DNA from: Fluctibacter corallii
Lineage (GTDB): Bacteria; Pseudomonadota; Gammaproteobacteria; Enterobacterales; Alteromonadaceae
Direction: 5' to 3'
Length of the DNA: 64,000 nt
Assembly: GCF_025751585.1 (NCBI RefSeq)
Contig: NZ_JAOWKX010000004.1
Span: 248,001-312,000 of the forward strand
Shown: piece by piece, positions 39,580-49,600 of the stretch
How positions within the stretch are numbered: the first letter of the stretch is position 1
How the letters are laid out: every line of letters starts with the position of its first letter
The notes under the pieces: model-generated
The model's database searches: none
Told to the model about the DNA's origin: nothing
Seen by the model: the letters and a program-made list of their open reading frames with translations, nothing else
Program-made: the position numbers and the translations under genes

Positions 39580-39625
39580 ATTTCAATAGTATGGGCATAG
39601 ATTGCCCAATAAATTGAGACTACAT

Positions 39626-40708
39626 TTATAGCGTTTTTTGTTCCGCAACTGTTGTGGCAATTTCATCACGCTTTTCTTCATTTAGCGGAATCATGCCTTT
39701 CTCAGTTAGGTAGCCTTCTTCACCGAATGCTTTTTCACTGGTGAATTCTGCAAGGTATTCACTGATGCCAGGGATTACACCGATATGTGCCTTTTTCACG
39801 TAGAAGTAAAGGGGGCGAGACACCGGATAAGAGCCATCTGAAATCGTGTCAAATGTTGGATCTTGACCGTCAATCGATGCCCCTTGAATTTGATCGATGT
39901 TTTGGTCTAGGAAACTGAATCCAAAGATGCCTAGTGCGTTCTTATTGGCATTTAGCTTCTGTACGATCAAATTGTCGTTTTCACCGGCTTCAATATACGG
40001 GCCGTCTTCACGAACCGTGTGACAAATAGACTTATAACGGTTCTTAAGTTGTTTCGCTTTTGCCTTATCACCCGCTTTGTCTGCGGCTTTAGATTGGTTT
40101 TTCAAATCACCAATCCAGTCAAATTTCTTACATCCACCCTCTAAAGCAAGCTCTGCGAAGGCATCACGCGTACCCGACGTTGGAGGTGGACCTAGCACTT
40201 CGATTGCACGGTTTGGCAATGCTGGGTTAACGTCTTTCCATGTTTTATATGGGTTCGCAACAAGGGTATTTGAGCCATCTGGGTTTGGCACTTCTTTAGC
40301 CAGTGCAAGGAACAAGTCTTTACGAGTGAGTTCCATTTTATCCACGCTGGCAGCGTTTCCGATGACAATACCATCGAAACCAATTAGCACTTCAATAATG
40401 TCTTTAACGCCATTTTCGGCACACATGCTGACTTCTGATTCTTTAATGCGTCTTGATGCATTTGTGATGTCAGGAAATTGAATACCTACGCCTTGGCAGA
40501 ATAATTTTAAGCCACCACCAGAACCGGTTGATTCGACTTTAGGGGTTTTAAACGGGGTAGACTTGCCGAAACGTTCTGCCACTACGGTTGAAAACGGATA
40601 CACCGTAGAAGAACCTACTACGTTAATGTAGTCTCGTGCTGCATGTGCAACACCAGAAGTCAGTGCGTAGGTCATAGTCAACGCGGCTAAAATCATAGGC
40701 TTTTTCAT
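39626..40708 (-). CDS. pstS: Periplasmic phosphate-binding protein PstS
   Basis: A 360-residue solute-binding protein with a signal peptide cleaved near AHA. Phosphate-contact blocks are VVGSSTVYPF, STGSGGGLKLFC, TNASRRIKESE and PPTSGTRDAFAELA. It delivers phosphate to PstCA. It is the first gene of the minus-strand pstSCAB-phoU operon and is preceded by a strong PHO box with a TATACT -10. Confidence 0.95.
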   Translation of the reverse strand: MKKPMILAALTMTYALTSGVAHAARDYINVVGSSTVYPFSTVVAERFGKSTPFKTPKVESTGSGGGLKLFCQGVGIQFPDITNASRRIKESEVSMCAENGVKDIIEVLIGFDGIVIGNAASVDKMELTRKDLFLALAKEVPNPDGSNTLVANPYKTWKDVNPALPNRAIEVLGPPPTSGTRDAFAELALEGGCKKFDWIGDLKNQSKAADKAGDKAKAKQLKNRYKSICHTVREDGPYIEAGENDNLIVQKLNANKNALGIFGFSFLDQNIDQIQGASIDGQDPTFDTISDGSYPVSRPLYFYVKKAHIGVIPGISEYLAEFTSEKAFGEEGYLTEKGMIPLNEEKRDEIATTVAEQKTL

Positions 40709-40753
40709 AAATTTCCCAATTTCATTTCATAACGATGAGTAGAAAGTGCGCAC

Positions 40754-40787
40754 AGTATATGTAAGTTATATGACAGTTTTATTACAC
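40754..40787 (-). promoter_or_regulatory. PHO box and -10 element of the pst operon
   Basis: On the minus strand GTGTAAT AAAA CTGTCAT (40787-40770) fits the PhoB consensus in 16 or so of 18 positions. Ten nt later is TATACT (40759-40754). This is the clearest Pho promoter in the window, 46 nt before the pstS start. Confidence 0.88.
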
Positions 40788-40869
40788 TTTGCGAATCAGC
40801 CCCAGCGATTAAGTGTTGCGTGTTTTAAAGAATTTACAACTTTTTGAAGAAATAAAAATTAAGAAGAGT

Positions 40870-40887
40870 ATGACTGTTTTATGACAA
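40870..40887 (-). promoter_or_regulatory. Distal PHO-like box near the pit terminator
   Basis: TTGTCAT AAAA CAGTCAT on the minus strand, 100 bp upstream of the pstS box and overlapping the T-run of the pit terminator. No good -10 follows at 10 nt, so it may be an extra PhoB site rather than a promoter. Confidence 0.5.
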
Positions 40888-40917
40888 AAAAAGCCGATGT
40901 AAAAATACACCGGCTTT
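40884..40917 (-). terminator. Terminator after pit
   Basis: AAAGCCG-GTGTA and TACAT-CGGCTTT on the minus strand form an 11-bp stem with one mismatch and a 4-nt loop, followed by TTTTTT. Confidence 0.8.
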
Positions 40918-40949
40918 CAGAGACTTAACCTCAATGGTTAGGCAATTGC

Positions 40950-42218
40950 TTAAACGCCGAAGATGCCTTTAATCATAAAGAAGAATACGATCGATAGTGC
41001 CGCACCAGCAGGCAATGTGACTACCCACGATACTACGATGTTTCTGACTACACCTAAGTTCAGAGCGGCGATACCGCGTGCCATACCAACACCTAATACC
41101 GCACCTACAAGCGTTTGCGTGGTGGAAATCGGTAAACCTGTACCTGATGCAATAACAACCGTAGAGGCAGCAGCTAGTTCTGCGGCAAAACCGCGGCTAG
41201 GCGTAAGGTGAGTAATGCCTTTACCAATGGTTTTGATAACACGGTGACCAAACAAGGCCAAACCAGCTACAATACCCAAACCACCCAGTGGTAGAATCCA
41301 CCAGACGAGTTCTGCTTTTTTGCTGATTTCACCGCCACTGCTAACAATACTCACAACCGCAGCAAGGGGGCCAATTGCATTTGCCACATCGTTTGAACCA
41401 TGAGCAAATGCCATACAACACGCCGTGACTACCATTAAGATAGCGAATACTTTTTCTACGTTGGCAAAATGTGTGTTCTTATCTGCGTTCGGATCGTATT
41501 TAATTCTATTGATAGCCAATTTACCGATAAAACCAATTAAGACCGCGATGGCAATTGCAATTAAGTATCCTTGGTTTGATGGAATATCTAGACCAATATG
41601 TTTTAAACCTTTTTTGATGGTAACCAAAGACATTACAAAGCCTGCAAGTCCCATATAGAAAGGAACATAACGCTTTGCATTTTCAAATGGCTTGTCGGTA
41701 TCAAAAATCAGTTTTTGCGCACTTTGGAAGATAAGATAAGCAATAAAACCGGAAATCGCAGGTGTAATAATCCAGCTTCCGACAATGCCGCCTACTTTGC
41801 CCCAAGATACTGCGTCTACACTTACGCCGATTGCAGCGAAGCCAACGATAGCACCGATGATTGAGTGTGTGGTAGAGACCGGCCAGCCTAGATATGAGGC
41901 GAACACTAGCCACAAGCCTGCGGCCAGTAACGACGAAATCATACCGAATACCAATAACTCGGGTTCGTCAACAAAATAGGCGGAATCAATAATGCCTTTG
42001 CGGATTGTAGAGGTTACTTCGCCGCCAGCAAGATAAGCGCCGGCAAATTCGAATACCATCGCGATAAGAATCGCTTGTTTGATGGTAAGTGCTTTGGAAC
42101 CAACAGATGTGCCCATTGCGTTGGCCACGTCGTTAGCACCAATACCCCATGCCATCAGAAAACCAACTAAAGCGGCTGTAATTATTAGTATTGTGCCGTA
42201 ACTCGTTAATATATCCAT
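40950..42218 (-). CDS. pit: Inorganic phosphate transporter, Pit family
   Basis: A 422-residue polytopic permease. The two family signatures are visible: GANDVANAMGTSVG near residue 27 in the first half and GSNDVANAIGPLAAV in the second, each at the start of a PHO4 repeat. It takes up metal-phosphate using the proton or sodium gradient, a low-affinity partner to Pst. It follows the DUF47 gene by 12 nt and has its own terminator before pstS. Confidence 0.93.
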   Translation of the reverse strand: MDILTSYGTILIITAALVGFLMAWGIGANDVANAMGTSVGSKALTIKQAILIAMVFEFAGAYLAGGEVTSTIRKGIIDSAYFVDEPELLVFGMISSLLAAGLWLVFASYLGWPVSTTHSIIGAIVGFAAIGVSVDAVSWGKVGGIVGSWIITPAISGFIAYLIFQSAQKLIFDTDKPFENAKRYVPFYMGLAGFVMSLVTIKKGLKHIGLDIPSNQGYLIAIAIAVLIGFIGKLAINRIKYDPNADKNTHFANVEKVFAILMVVTACCMAFAHGSNDVANAIGPLAAVVSIVSSGGEISKKAELVWWILPLGGLGIVAGLALFGHRVIKTIGKGITHLTPSRGFAAELAAASTVVIASGTGLPISTTQTLVGAVLGVGMARGIAALNLGVVRNIVVSWVVTLPAGAALSIVFFFMIKGIFGV

Positions 42219-42230
42219 TGTACTACTCTC

Positions 42231-42908
42231 TTACGCAGCTAGCATTAACTCTAAACGTGAACCAACACGCTCTGATACGTCAGCTAGCTCGCCAACCAAC
42301 TCAAAAATATTGTACAAAAACATCACATCAACAGGGTTGAGTGTCGGCTCAAGTGCGTGAAGTTCTTGTCTCAGTTCAACCTGAATACCGTCTGTGTCGT
42401 CTTCGATGCGATCAAGCTCTTCAATCATATCTTCAACAATACGGACTTCACGGCCTTTAAAGCCAGTTTCCAGTAGGTCATCGAGTTCGTTAATCACTTT
42501 TTGTGCTTGCTGAGTTGCCGCAAGACAACGCTCAAGGTAAGCAATAAAGTGCGTTTGTAACGTTTGAGGGATCAATAGTTTGCGACCAAGCACGCGACCT
42601 GAAATATCTTTTGCTTTATTCGCAATTTTATCTTGCTGAGTCAGCAAATCGAGTAGGTCTTGACGCTGAATCGGCATGAAGATACCGCCCGGTAAGTTTA
42701 CGCGAAGCTCGCGTTTAAGCTCATCGGCAGCTTTCTCTAAACGAGAAATTTCACGCTGTAAGGTTTCAGCCGCACTCCAGTCGTCTTTGAATGTAGACTC
42801 AAAGAAGGGAAGCAATCCTTGCGCACACTTATGAACCACATTCATGTGGTCTTCTAGTGGTTTTAGGGGGGATTTTGCAAACACCCCCAAAAATGAGTTT
42901 GAAGACAT
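42231..42908 (-). CDS. DUF47 PhoU-like Pit accessory protein
   Basis: A 225-residue helical protein of the TIGR00153/DUF47 family, distant from PhoU. It opens MSSNSFLGVFAKSPLKPLEDHM and carries metal-binding helices such as ELDRIEDDTDGIQVEL. Such proteins are nearly always coupled to pit genes, as here, and probably modulate Pit activity. It is the first gene of the pair. Confidence 0.9.
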   Translation of the reverse strand: MSSNSFLGVFAKSPLKPLEDHMNVVHKCAQGLLPFFESTFKDDWSAAETLQREISRLEKAADELKRELRVNLPGGIFMPIQRQDLLDLLTQQDKIANKAKDISGRVLGRKLLIPQTLQTHFIAYLERCLAATQQAQKVINELDDLLETGFKGREVRIVEDMIEELDRIEDDTDGIQVELRQELHALEPTLNPVDVMFLYNIFELVGELADVSERVGSRLELMLAA

Positions 42909-43264
42909 AATTTTGCTCTCTTTAGCTAATTTATATGTGCTGCATTGTCATTAAAGGGTTAAATTTGAGGCGCATCATACAGGAAGTGCCACAAGATAAA
43001 ATAATAAATCGGTAAAAATCGTTAATTGACATAGATTCTTTCTTGCTTTTTTTTAGGTCAGACAAGCAGCTATGGGCTTATATTGGTTTGATCTATTATA
43101 TTAGTTTGAACTTGACGATAGTCTATTTTTTAATCGCATCATCAAGAATACTGTCTTCATTTCAGTGTGTTAACCCTTACGCATAGTTTGCTCTTTAATA
43201 GAAGTTTTATTGAAAATGTGTCACTCTTAATCGAGTTAAACTATTCAAAAGGTGAGCAAAAATA
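42909..43264. other. Divergent intergenic region between the pit operon and oxyR
   Basis: 356 bp without a gene, AT-rich, containing promoters for both directions. Several ATAG/CTAT elements (for example GATAGTCTATT near 43117) recall OxyR half-sites, but a full four-element OxyR site with 10-bp spacing could not be read. No PHO box was found on the pit side. Confidence 0.45.
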
Positions 43265-44173
43265 ATGAAGTGGCCAAACCTAAAACATTTGCATTATTTA
43301 GTGACACTGCATCAGGAACAGCACTTTAATCGGGCAGCCAAGCATTGTCATGTCAGTCAGTCGACATTGAGCACAGCAATTCAAAACCTCGAAGAGCATT
43401 TTGGTACACAGTTGCTTGAACGTGATCACAAAACTTTTGTGTTTACTCCTTTTGGGCTTGAACTGGTTGAGCGAAGCCGGCAGTTACTCAATGACGCAAG
43501 TGAACTTGTGGAGTTTGCACGTTCGGCAGGAGATTGGAAAGCTGGCACACTGAAATTAGGTGTCATTCCAACCATTGCGCCGTTTATGTTTGAAGGGCTT
43601 ATTCAAAAAGTGAATGAAGTGTTACCTCAGATTAGCCTTCAACTGCAAGAAGACACCACTGCAAATTTGCTTTCTCAATTAAATGAAGGCGCATTGGATC
43701 TATTGATTCTTGCGCTGCCGATGGAAACACCAGGGTGCAAGCAGCTCGTGATTGGTCACGATCCCTTTCATTTGATCTCTCATCGAGACTTAGCGGGTGA
43801 ATTGCCTCAACCGCTGGATATGTCGGCACTGCCAGCCAAAAGTATTTTTCTTCTGCAAAACGAGCATTGCCTAACAGGGCATGCGGTCAGTGCCTGCGGC
43901 TTACAGCACTCCGAGCAAGTCAGTTCGCTCGCTGCCAGTAATTTGTACACGTTAGTTCAATTGGCAACCGCCAAAATGGGCTACACCTTTATGCCTGAAA
44001 TGGCCATAGCGCGGAATATACTAGGTTCGGCACCGCTAATATCCATGCCTGCAGAAGAAAATGCATACAGAGAAATCGGCTTGGTATGGCGAAGTGGTAC
44101 TACTCGAGTGAGGTTATTTCGGTATTTAGCGGAATTGTTGGCACCATTAACGCCGGTTCCCGCATTAAAATAA
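43265..44173 (+). CDS. oxyR: Hydrogen peroxide sensor OxyR (LysR family)
   Basis: A 302-residue LysR regulator. N-terminal helix-turn-helix (HFNRAAKHCHVSQSTLSTAI, residues 19-38). The redox pair Cys202 and Cys211 in EHCLTGHAVSAC has the exact nine-residue spacing of E. coli C199/C208, which distinguishes OxyR from other LysR proteins. On oxidation the disulfide form activates catalase and peroxidase genes. It starts shortly upstream of the ECF operon, same strand. Confidence 0.9.
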   Translation: MKWPNLKHLHYLVTLHQEQHFNRAAKHCHVSQSTLSTAIQNLEEHFGTQLLERDHKTFVFTPFGLELVERSRQLLNDASELVEFARSAGDWKAGTLKLGVIPTIAPFMFEGLIQKVNEVLPQISLQLQEDTTANLLSQLNEGALDLLILALPMETPGCKQLVIGHDPFHLISHRDLAGELPQPLDMSALPAKSIFLLQNEHCLTGHAVSACGLQHSEQVSSLAASNLYTLVQLATAKMGYTFMPEMAIARNILGSAPLISMPAEENAYREIGLVWRSGTTRVRLFRYLAELLAPLTPVPALK

Positions 44174-44251
44174 AAAAATTTGATGATTTTCAAACTTTTT
44201 AAATCGTTATCTCGACATAAATAACAAATCAATAATAAACGGAATGTTCTG

Positions 44252-44794
44252 GTGTTTGAAAAAACAGATGAACAGCTAATAAACAAAGCGCTGCAGGGCA
44301 ACAAAAAAGCCTGGCTTAGCCTGATAAAACGCTATGAGAGTTCGATATACAATTACGCTTTGCGCATGACGGGGAATCGTGATGATGCCATGGATCTACT
44401 GCAAGAAGTGTTTGTATCTGTATTTCGAAATCTGTCGAATTATCGTGGCGAGGGCGCGTTTAAAAGTTGGCTGTTTAAAATTGCCCACTATCGGTGCATT
44501 GAATTTTATCGACGCAAAAAACCGTCACACGGGCTGGAGGATGTACCAGAGGTTGAGTGCCAACAGGGAACACCAGAACAGCAATTTAGCGCTGGGCAAC
44601 ACAATGGCAAACTGGCGGTGGCGATGCAGCAGTTACCTTTAGCGCAAAAAGCAGTGGTAGAACTTAAGTTTTTTGGACAATTCACATTTGAAGAAATTGC
44701 CGAGCAACTGGGTATTTCAACCAATACTGCAAAATCTCGCTTATATAGCGCATTGGGCAAGCTCAAGACTTTATTGGAGGTAGACTATGCCTAA
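44252..44794 (+). CDS. ECF-type sigma factor
   Basis: A 180-residue sigma factor of the ECF group. Region 2 is ALRMTGNRDDAMDLLQEVFV with the RGEGAFKSWLFKIAHYRCIEFYRRKK DNA-melting part; region 4 is FEEIAEQLGISTNTAKSRLYSALGKLK. The start is GTG at 44252 with GGAA upstream. Its stop overlaps the start of the next gene by 8 nt, typical of a sigma/anti-sigma pair. Which promoters it reads is unknown. Confidence 0.9.
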   Translation: MFEKTDEQLINKALQGNKKAWLSLIKRYESSIYNYALRMTGNRDDAMDLLQEVFVSVFRNLSNYRGEGAFKSWLFKIAHYRCIEFYRRKKPSHGLEDVPEVECQQGTPEQQFSAGQHNGKLAVAMQQLPLAQKAVVELKFFGQFTFEEIAEQLGISTNTAKSRLYSALGKLKTLLEVDYA

Positions 44795-45458
44795 TTATGA
44801 CAAACACGAATTATTGGCCGCTTGGTTAGAGGGTACCTTAACTGAATCGCAGCGCGATGCGTTTGAAAAAGCATGCAGTCAGGATGAGGCCTTCAGCGAA
44901 CATGTTGCGGCAGCGAATGTGGCAATGATGGATGTCGACAGTCATTCTTTTCAGTCTGTGCCTTCTTGGAATCGCGACGCTACCTTCACTTCACCTGATA
45001 CAACCAAGTGGTGGCAGTGGCAAGCGTTACCGGCTATGTCATTTTGTACCTCGATGTTAGCCATTGTGATGGTGATTACCGGATTTGAAGTCAGGGTGGA
45101 TAATGGCAGCGTTACGCTCGGTTTTTCGTCTCAGCCAAATGCACAGCAGCTTCAGGCCATGATTGATGAGCAGATGACAGAATACAAAGATCAGCAAACC
45201 GCAGTACTCACCCAATATACACAAGCGTTACAGCAACAACAATTGGCAACTAATACGGAGTTAACTAAGTACTTACTATCGTCAAGTCGCAAGGAAAGAA
45301 AAGAAGACTTTGCTGCGCTTATTGAATTTATTAACCAGCAACGCAGCGATGATCAGATGTTCTATGCGCGGCAATTAAACAAATTAGAGAACCATATTTA
45401 TCACTTGTCGGATACGGTAACAGACCCGCAACAACCGACCTTAAACGAAATGCAATAA
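44787..45458 (+). CDS. Putative anti-sigma factor, single-pass membrane protein
   Basis: A 223-residue protein with an N-terminal cytosolic part (HELLAAWLEGTLTESQRDAFEKAC, resembling zinc-less anti-sigma starts), one membrane helix near residues 82-101, and a Gln-rich, probably coiled-coil periplasmic part. It has no obvious catalytic site. Overlap with the sigma gene and the single-pass layout make it the likely anti-sigma factor; this is inference from context. Confidence 0.7.
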   Translation: MPNYDKHELLAAWLEGTLTESQRDAFEKACSQDEAFSEHVAAANVAMMDVDSHSFQSVPSWNRDATFTSPDTTKWWQWQALPAMSFCTSMLAIVMVITGFEVRVDNGSVTLGFSSQPNAQQLQAMIDEQMTEYKDQQTAVLTQYTQALQQQQLATNTELTKYLLSSSRKERKEDFAALIEFINQQRSDDQMFYARQLNKLENHIYHLSDTVTDPQQPTLNEMQ

Positions 45459-45472
45459 TTGAGGATGTAATA

Positions 45473-46390
45473 ATGAAAAAGAGACTGATTGCGGGAATTC
45501 TCGCCACAACATTAGTTGCCCCCTCACAGGCGCAAACCGACATGCAAGCATTACATAAAGAGCTGAAAATCATGTCGAATATCATGAAAACCGCATTGAC
45601 GCTCGATGCAAAAGATAAGGGTATTAGAATGCGTGGCGTAGAGGCAACGTACCTTGCTGATCAAGGTGTTGTCTTCGAAGTCACAACCAGCAATGGCGGT
45701 TGGAATTTTGATATTGCTGATTTGCTATCAGATGTGCCTATTCCGCCGGTTCCTGATTTACCTTCCGTGCATTTTATTACCTCAGAGGATGAAATGGTCA
45801 TCGATATTCAAGAAGAAATCGAAGATGCCACTCGTTCGGCGTTTGAGAGCGCTCGAGGAGAAATGCGTAAAGCACGCAACAAACTTCGCAATCTGCGTGA
45901 ACAAGAGCGAGAGTATGCGTGGGAGCAGCGAGAGTACGATCGGCGATTACGTGACATTGACTTTCAAAAGCGTAGTGCAGACAAAACACATCTGTCGCAG
46001 CTAGAACAAAACGAAGCTGAACTACGCCAAGAACTCGAAGAAATTAAACGTAAACGTGAGGAAATTGCGAAGTATTCTGAGCAGTTAGAGGTTGAGCATA
46101 AAGCGCTGAATGAGAAACGTATTGAAGCGCGCCAGCAAACTTTCAAAGCCTTTCTCGCTAAGTTCGAATCTGGGATTGGTGATGTGTTATGTAACTATGG
46201 TGCTGGTTTGAAGTCGCTGCCAAAAGAGCAAAATGTGTCTTTTGTGCTAGATAAGTTTGGTCAGGTCGATGATCAGTCGTCGCGCAGTGATCGCATCTAT
46301 GTGTTTAAACAAAAAGACATCAACGCGTGCGTTATCAACCGAATTTCAACCGACGAGTTGCTCACACGCGCTACGATATACGACTTTTAA
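45473..46390 (+). CDS. Exported coiled-coil protein of unknown function
   Basis: A 305-residue protein with a cleavable signal peptide (to about SQA, residue 20). A small folded region around residues 50-110 is followed by a long charged coiled coil at about 115-230 and a C-terminal domain with two cysteines. It lies 14 nt after the anti-sigma gene and shares its terminator, so it is part of the same unit and probably a periplasmic sensor or effector of the ECF system. Family not recognised. Confidence 0.7.
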   Translation: MKKRLIAGILATTLVAPSQAQTDMQALHKELKIMSNIMKTALTLDAKDKGIRMRGVEATYLADQGVVFEVTTSNGGWNFDIADLLSDVPIPPVPDLPSVHFITSEDEMVIDIQEEIEDATRSAFESARGEMRKARNKLRNLREQEREYAWEQREYDRRLRDIDFQKRSADKTHLSQLEQNEAELRQELEEIKRKREEIAKYSEQLEVEHKALNEKRIEARQQTFKAFLAKFESGIGDVLCNYGAGLKSLPKEQNVSFVLDKFGQVDDQSSRSDRIYVFKQKDINACVINRISTDELLTRATIYDF

Positions 46391-46409
46391 TGGCTAAGGC
46401 CAAGGTTGC

Positions 46410-46441
46410 AACCACCTACTCCTGTAGGTGGTTTTGCTTTT
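46410..46441 (+). terminator. Terminator after the ECF operon
   Basis: AACCACCTAC, a TCCT loop and GTAGGTGGTT form a 10-bp perfect stem followed by TTGCTTTT. Confidence 0.88.
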
Positions 46442-46455
46442 AAAGGTAGAGTGCT

Positions 46456-46581
46456 AGGCTATGTGTCCCAGGCTATGCGCCCCAGACCATGTGCCCCAGA
46501 CCATGTGTCCCAGGCTATGTGCCCCAAGCTATGTGCTCCAAGCTATGTGCTCCAGGCTGTGTGCCCCAGACCATATGCGCT
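46456..46581. repeat. 14-bp minisatellite, nine units
   Basis: Nine consecutive 14-bp units of the type AGGCTATGTGCCCC / AGACCATGTGCCCC, with alternating point variants, lie between the convergent ECF operon and the 1468-residue gene. There are no spacers, so it is not a CRISPR array. A short plus-strand frame across it is a by-product of the repeat. Confidence 0.93.
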
Positions 46582-46601
46582 TTAATTGTTTATCAGACTG
46601 C

Positions 46602-49600
46602 CTATTCTAACGTTGAAGTCCCTTTGAAAAGGGTAATATTACGCAGCAAAACAGGAACCAAGGTGAGGGTCGCAGTGAGCAATCCCAGTATGGTTTCATA
46701 AGCCTCTGTCGCAGCGTACATAACAATGGCCAACAGTGAAAAGACCAATATAAATAGCGGTATTCTGATGTAGCGCCACGGACTTTCTTTGGAGTCTTCA
46801 ATCCAGTCACGCATTTCTGAATGTTTTTCAGCATGTAATATAAAGCTACCAAAGCTGGCACTGGCGAGTTCCCAATTCCCTCTGTTTACGACATATCCTC
46901 GACGTATCAGATGCTCGAGTGCATCTTTATTCAGAGGGTTGGCAAAATGATCAGTGGCGAGTTGATAGAGAAGAAGTCGTTCTTCTTTGGTACAAAGTTC
47001 CCAGCGATAGCGGTAGGTTGCGCCCGCCTTTTCTACAAAAAACGCGGTGATTTCACTATTCGTCCAGTGTTGAAGAATGGTTTCTTTAAAAATGTTTTGT
47101 TCTGCCTTTTTCACTTTTAGTTCTAACCATTCGAACAAGCTGCGTTCACTTTGATTTAAAAAATCGTATAAAAAACTGATTTTGCTGCGGGTTTTTTTGT
47201 CGTTCATTTTGATGGACAAATGGTAACGAACGAAGACTTGCTCTACGCGCTCAAGCTCAGGCCAGCTAGTGCACTCTCTGCGTAGTATTTCGTAGGGATG
47301 TTCAGGAAATTCTCTGATGCGTCCATGACAGGGAAACCAATCGTAATATTTTGAAAACTGCGTAAATAGGCTCGCCCATCGCATGATTTCGGTGGCACAC
47401 GCCATTTGAGTACAATCGGCATTGGGATAATATTGTTGTTTGGTCAGGCGATATAATGGGCTTACATCTGAAATGATGATGATTTGCAGGTGGGGAAAAT
47501 GCATCGCAAACTCTATGAACTCTAGCGCTTTGTGTCGGTAAGTCTTATCTAGCGCGATAGCGCTTAAGTTTTTAATGACCAAGAGTGGACTGTCGTGATG
47601 GCAATGTCGCACCGTATCCTTAAGGCGAAGAATGACATCTTCTTCGGTTTCCATATGTTGTTCGGGCGACTCAGATACAGATACTTTCGCTTCTCCGCTT
47701 AATGGCGGAACGAGTTTTGCGAATACGCTTTTTTCTTGTGTCTCCGTTCTCATTTGTTTTTGGCGAAGTTCAGCTTGTATATCCAAACAGCCTGAAAACA
47801 GTAGTCGTGTTTTGTGTTGGCTCAGTATTCTCTCTATGGTGCTTCTTCGAGGGCGTAAAATCATTACTCGCTGGTGCTGTTCTGAACCGTCAAATAAGTT
47901 GGTAAGGTCGCTTTCTATTTCACTGCGCTTATCTTCGTTACGATGCTGCTCAATAATATGTGAACCAATAATGCGATTAAGAACGATGTGTGAAATGACG
48001 TACCATCCTAAGACACCCACGATTAGCGCAAAGGCCATAAGTACGAACAGGTTGTGTTGTATTGCATGGTAAATACGGTCTTGAACGGCTAACGATATAA
48101 CCGACGCGCCGTTCGTGTGGGAGTGAATGGAATTGAGTGTGGCGATGAGCTCAGCCGATGATCCTGAAGATTTTAATAAACTTGCCATTAAGGAAAAGCT
48201 TGTTTGGCTAGAGTGTTTCGGTGTTGCCTTTTGTAAGCGATCAGTCAGAATGTCAATGTGCTTGCTATGACTGGTTTCGGAGCTAGCACAAAAGGCGCTC
48301 AATTCTGAGTATTTGATTTGCCAGAGTCGCTCAACATCACCGTGCTCAGTGGATGTGGGAAGGCAGAAAAACAAATTCGAAAAAGCACGGTTAGCTTTGT
48401 TTTGAATATTGAACAGCGCAAAATAGTGCTCCCGTTTATTGATTTTCTTCTCGAGTTTATCCACGAGATCTTTTGATTCCATCAACTCCACTTTATTAAT
48501 AACATGGTCAGCGGCATGGTAAGTGAAGCTAACTGATGGCGGAATACAAACCAGCGCAGTAAACGCCAACATATAGCTTATAAATAAGCATTGCTTGGTA
48601 TTTTCTACCGACTCTAATTTGGGCTTATTGAGTGCTGTTGTGTCTTTGTTGCTGCTTTCAATGTATCTGACATCCGATAGATAAGTCATTGCGAACGTTG
48701 TCATCGCAATAATCACTGTGCCCATAATAATCTCTTCGCCTAGCGCTAAGGAGGGAATACTGGCAAGTGTGATAACGCCAACAAACACCGCTGCGCCAAT
48801 CAACCATGGTGCAAAGTGGTATGCTCTGTTAGTACGAATGACCGCCACATAAGTGAGGCATAGCACTGACAATAACCACATTGCAAGGGAATGAAATAAC
48901 GTGAGTGTTTGCAATGAAATGTACAAGCAGATACTCATTAATAGTATTGTGTAGGTGGTGAGGTACAAATAGAACGTCCCATGACGTCGAGTACTGCGAA
49001 CCAACGCGTACCAGGGAATAAAGCGGCGCGTTAACCGTAATAGCAGAAAAATCGTAAGATAAAATAAACCGGTCGTGAGTAGCGATGTAATAACCACGAT
49101 GAGGTTCAGCAATTGCATATCTTGTTTTTTATACAGTACCGCTAAGCTCCAATCATGATGATCATGTAAGCGACCGACGGTGATGTAATGTAAATCACCA
49201 TAATATTCACCGCGAAATGGCTGGCTGGTGGCGCTGGCATTCCCGTATTCTACCGCTTTGAGCACGCGGTTATCATTGTTGGTTGCCGCGTAGAAGTTGT
49301 CCATGAGGCTAAGATTCTCATTAGTATGATAAAGCACCTTGCCTGTCGCATTTTCGAATACGGCAAAGGCAAAATTTCTCGGAAGAATTGAATAGGTAAA
49401 TACGTCAAGTACGACACTGGCGCTTTGTACGGGATAGGTGTCATCGTTTGTCGCAACCGCAATTTGAGTTTGAAATAATCCATTACGCAAATTCGCCAGT
49501 CGCTGCAAAATTAATTCTTTGCGACAAGGCGCATCAGGATCTGGTTGGCTGGCGCAACGTTTGGCGGCCTTGAAATACTCTCTGGAGGATATATCTGCTG

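Noticed and set aside
46456..46581. Possible CRISPR array
   Set aside because: Units are contiguous 14-mers with point variants and no spacers, and no cas genes are nearby.
46489..46701. 70-codon frame rich in Cys and Pro
   Set aside because: It is made by the 14-bp tandem repeat and runs into the opposite gene; no ribosome site.
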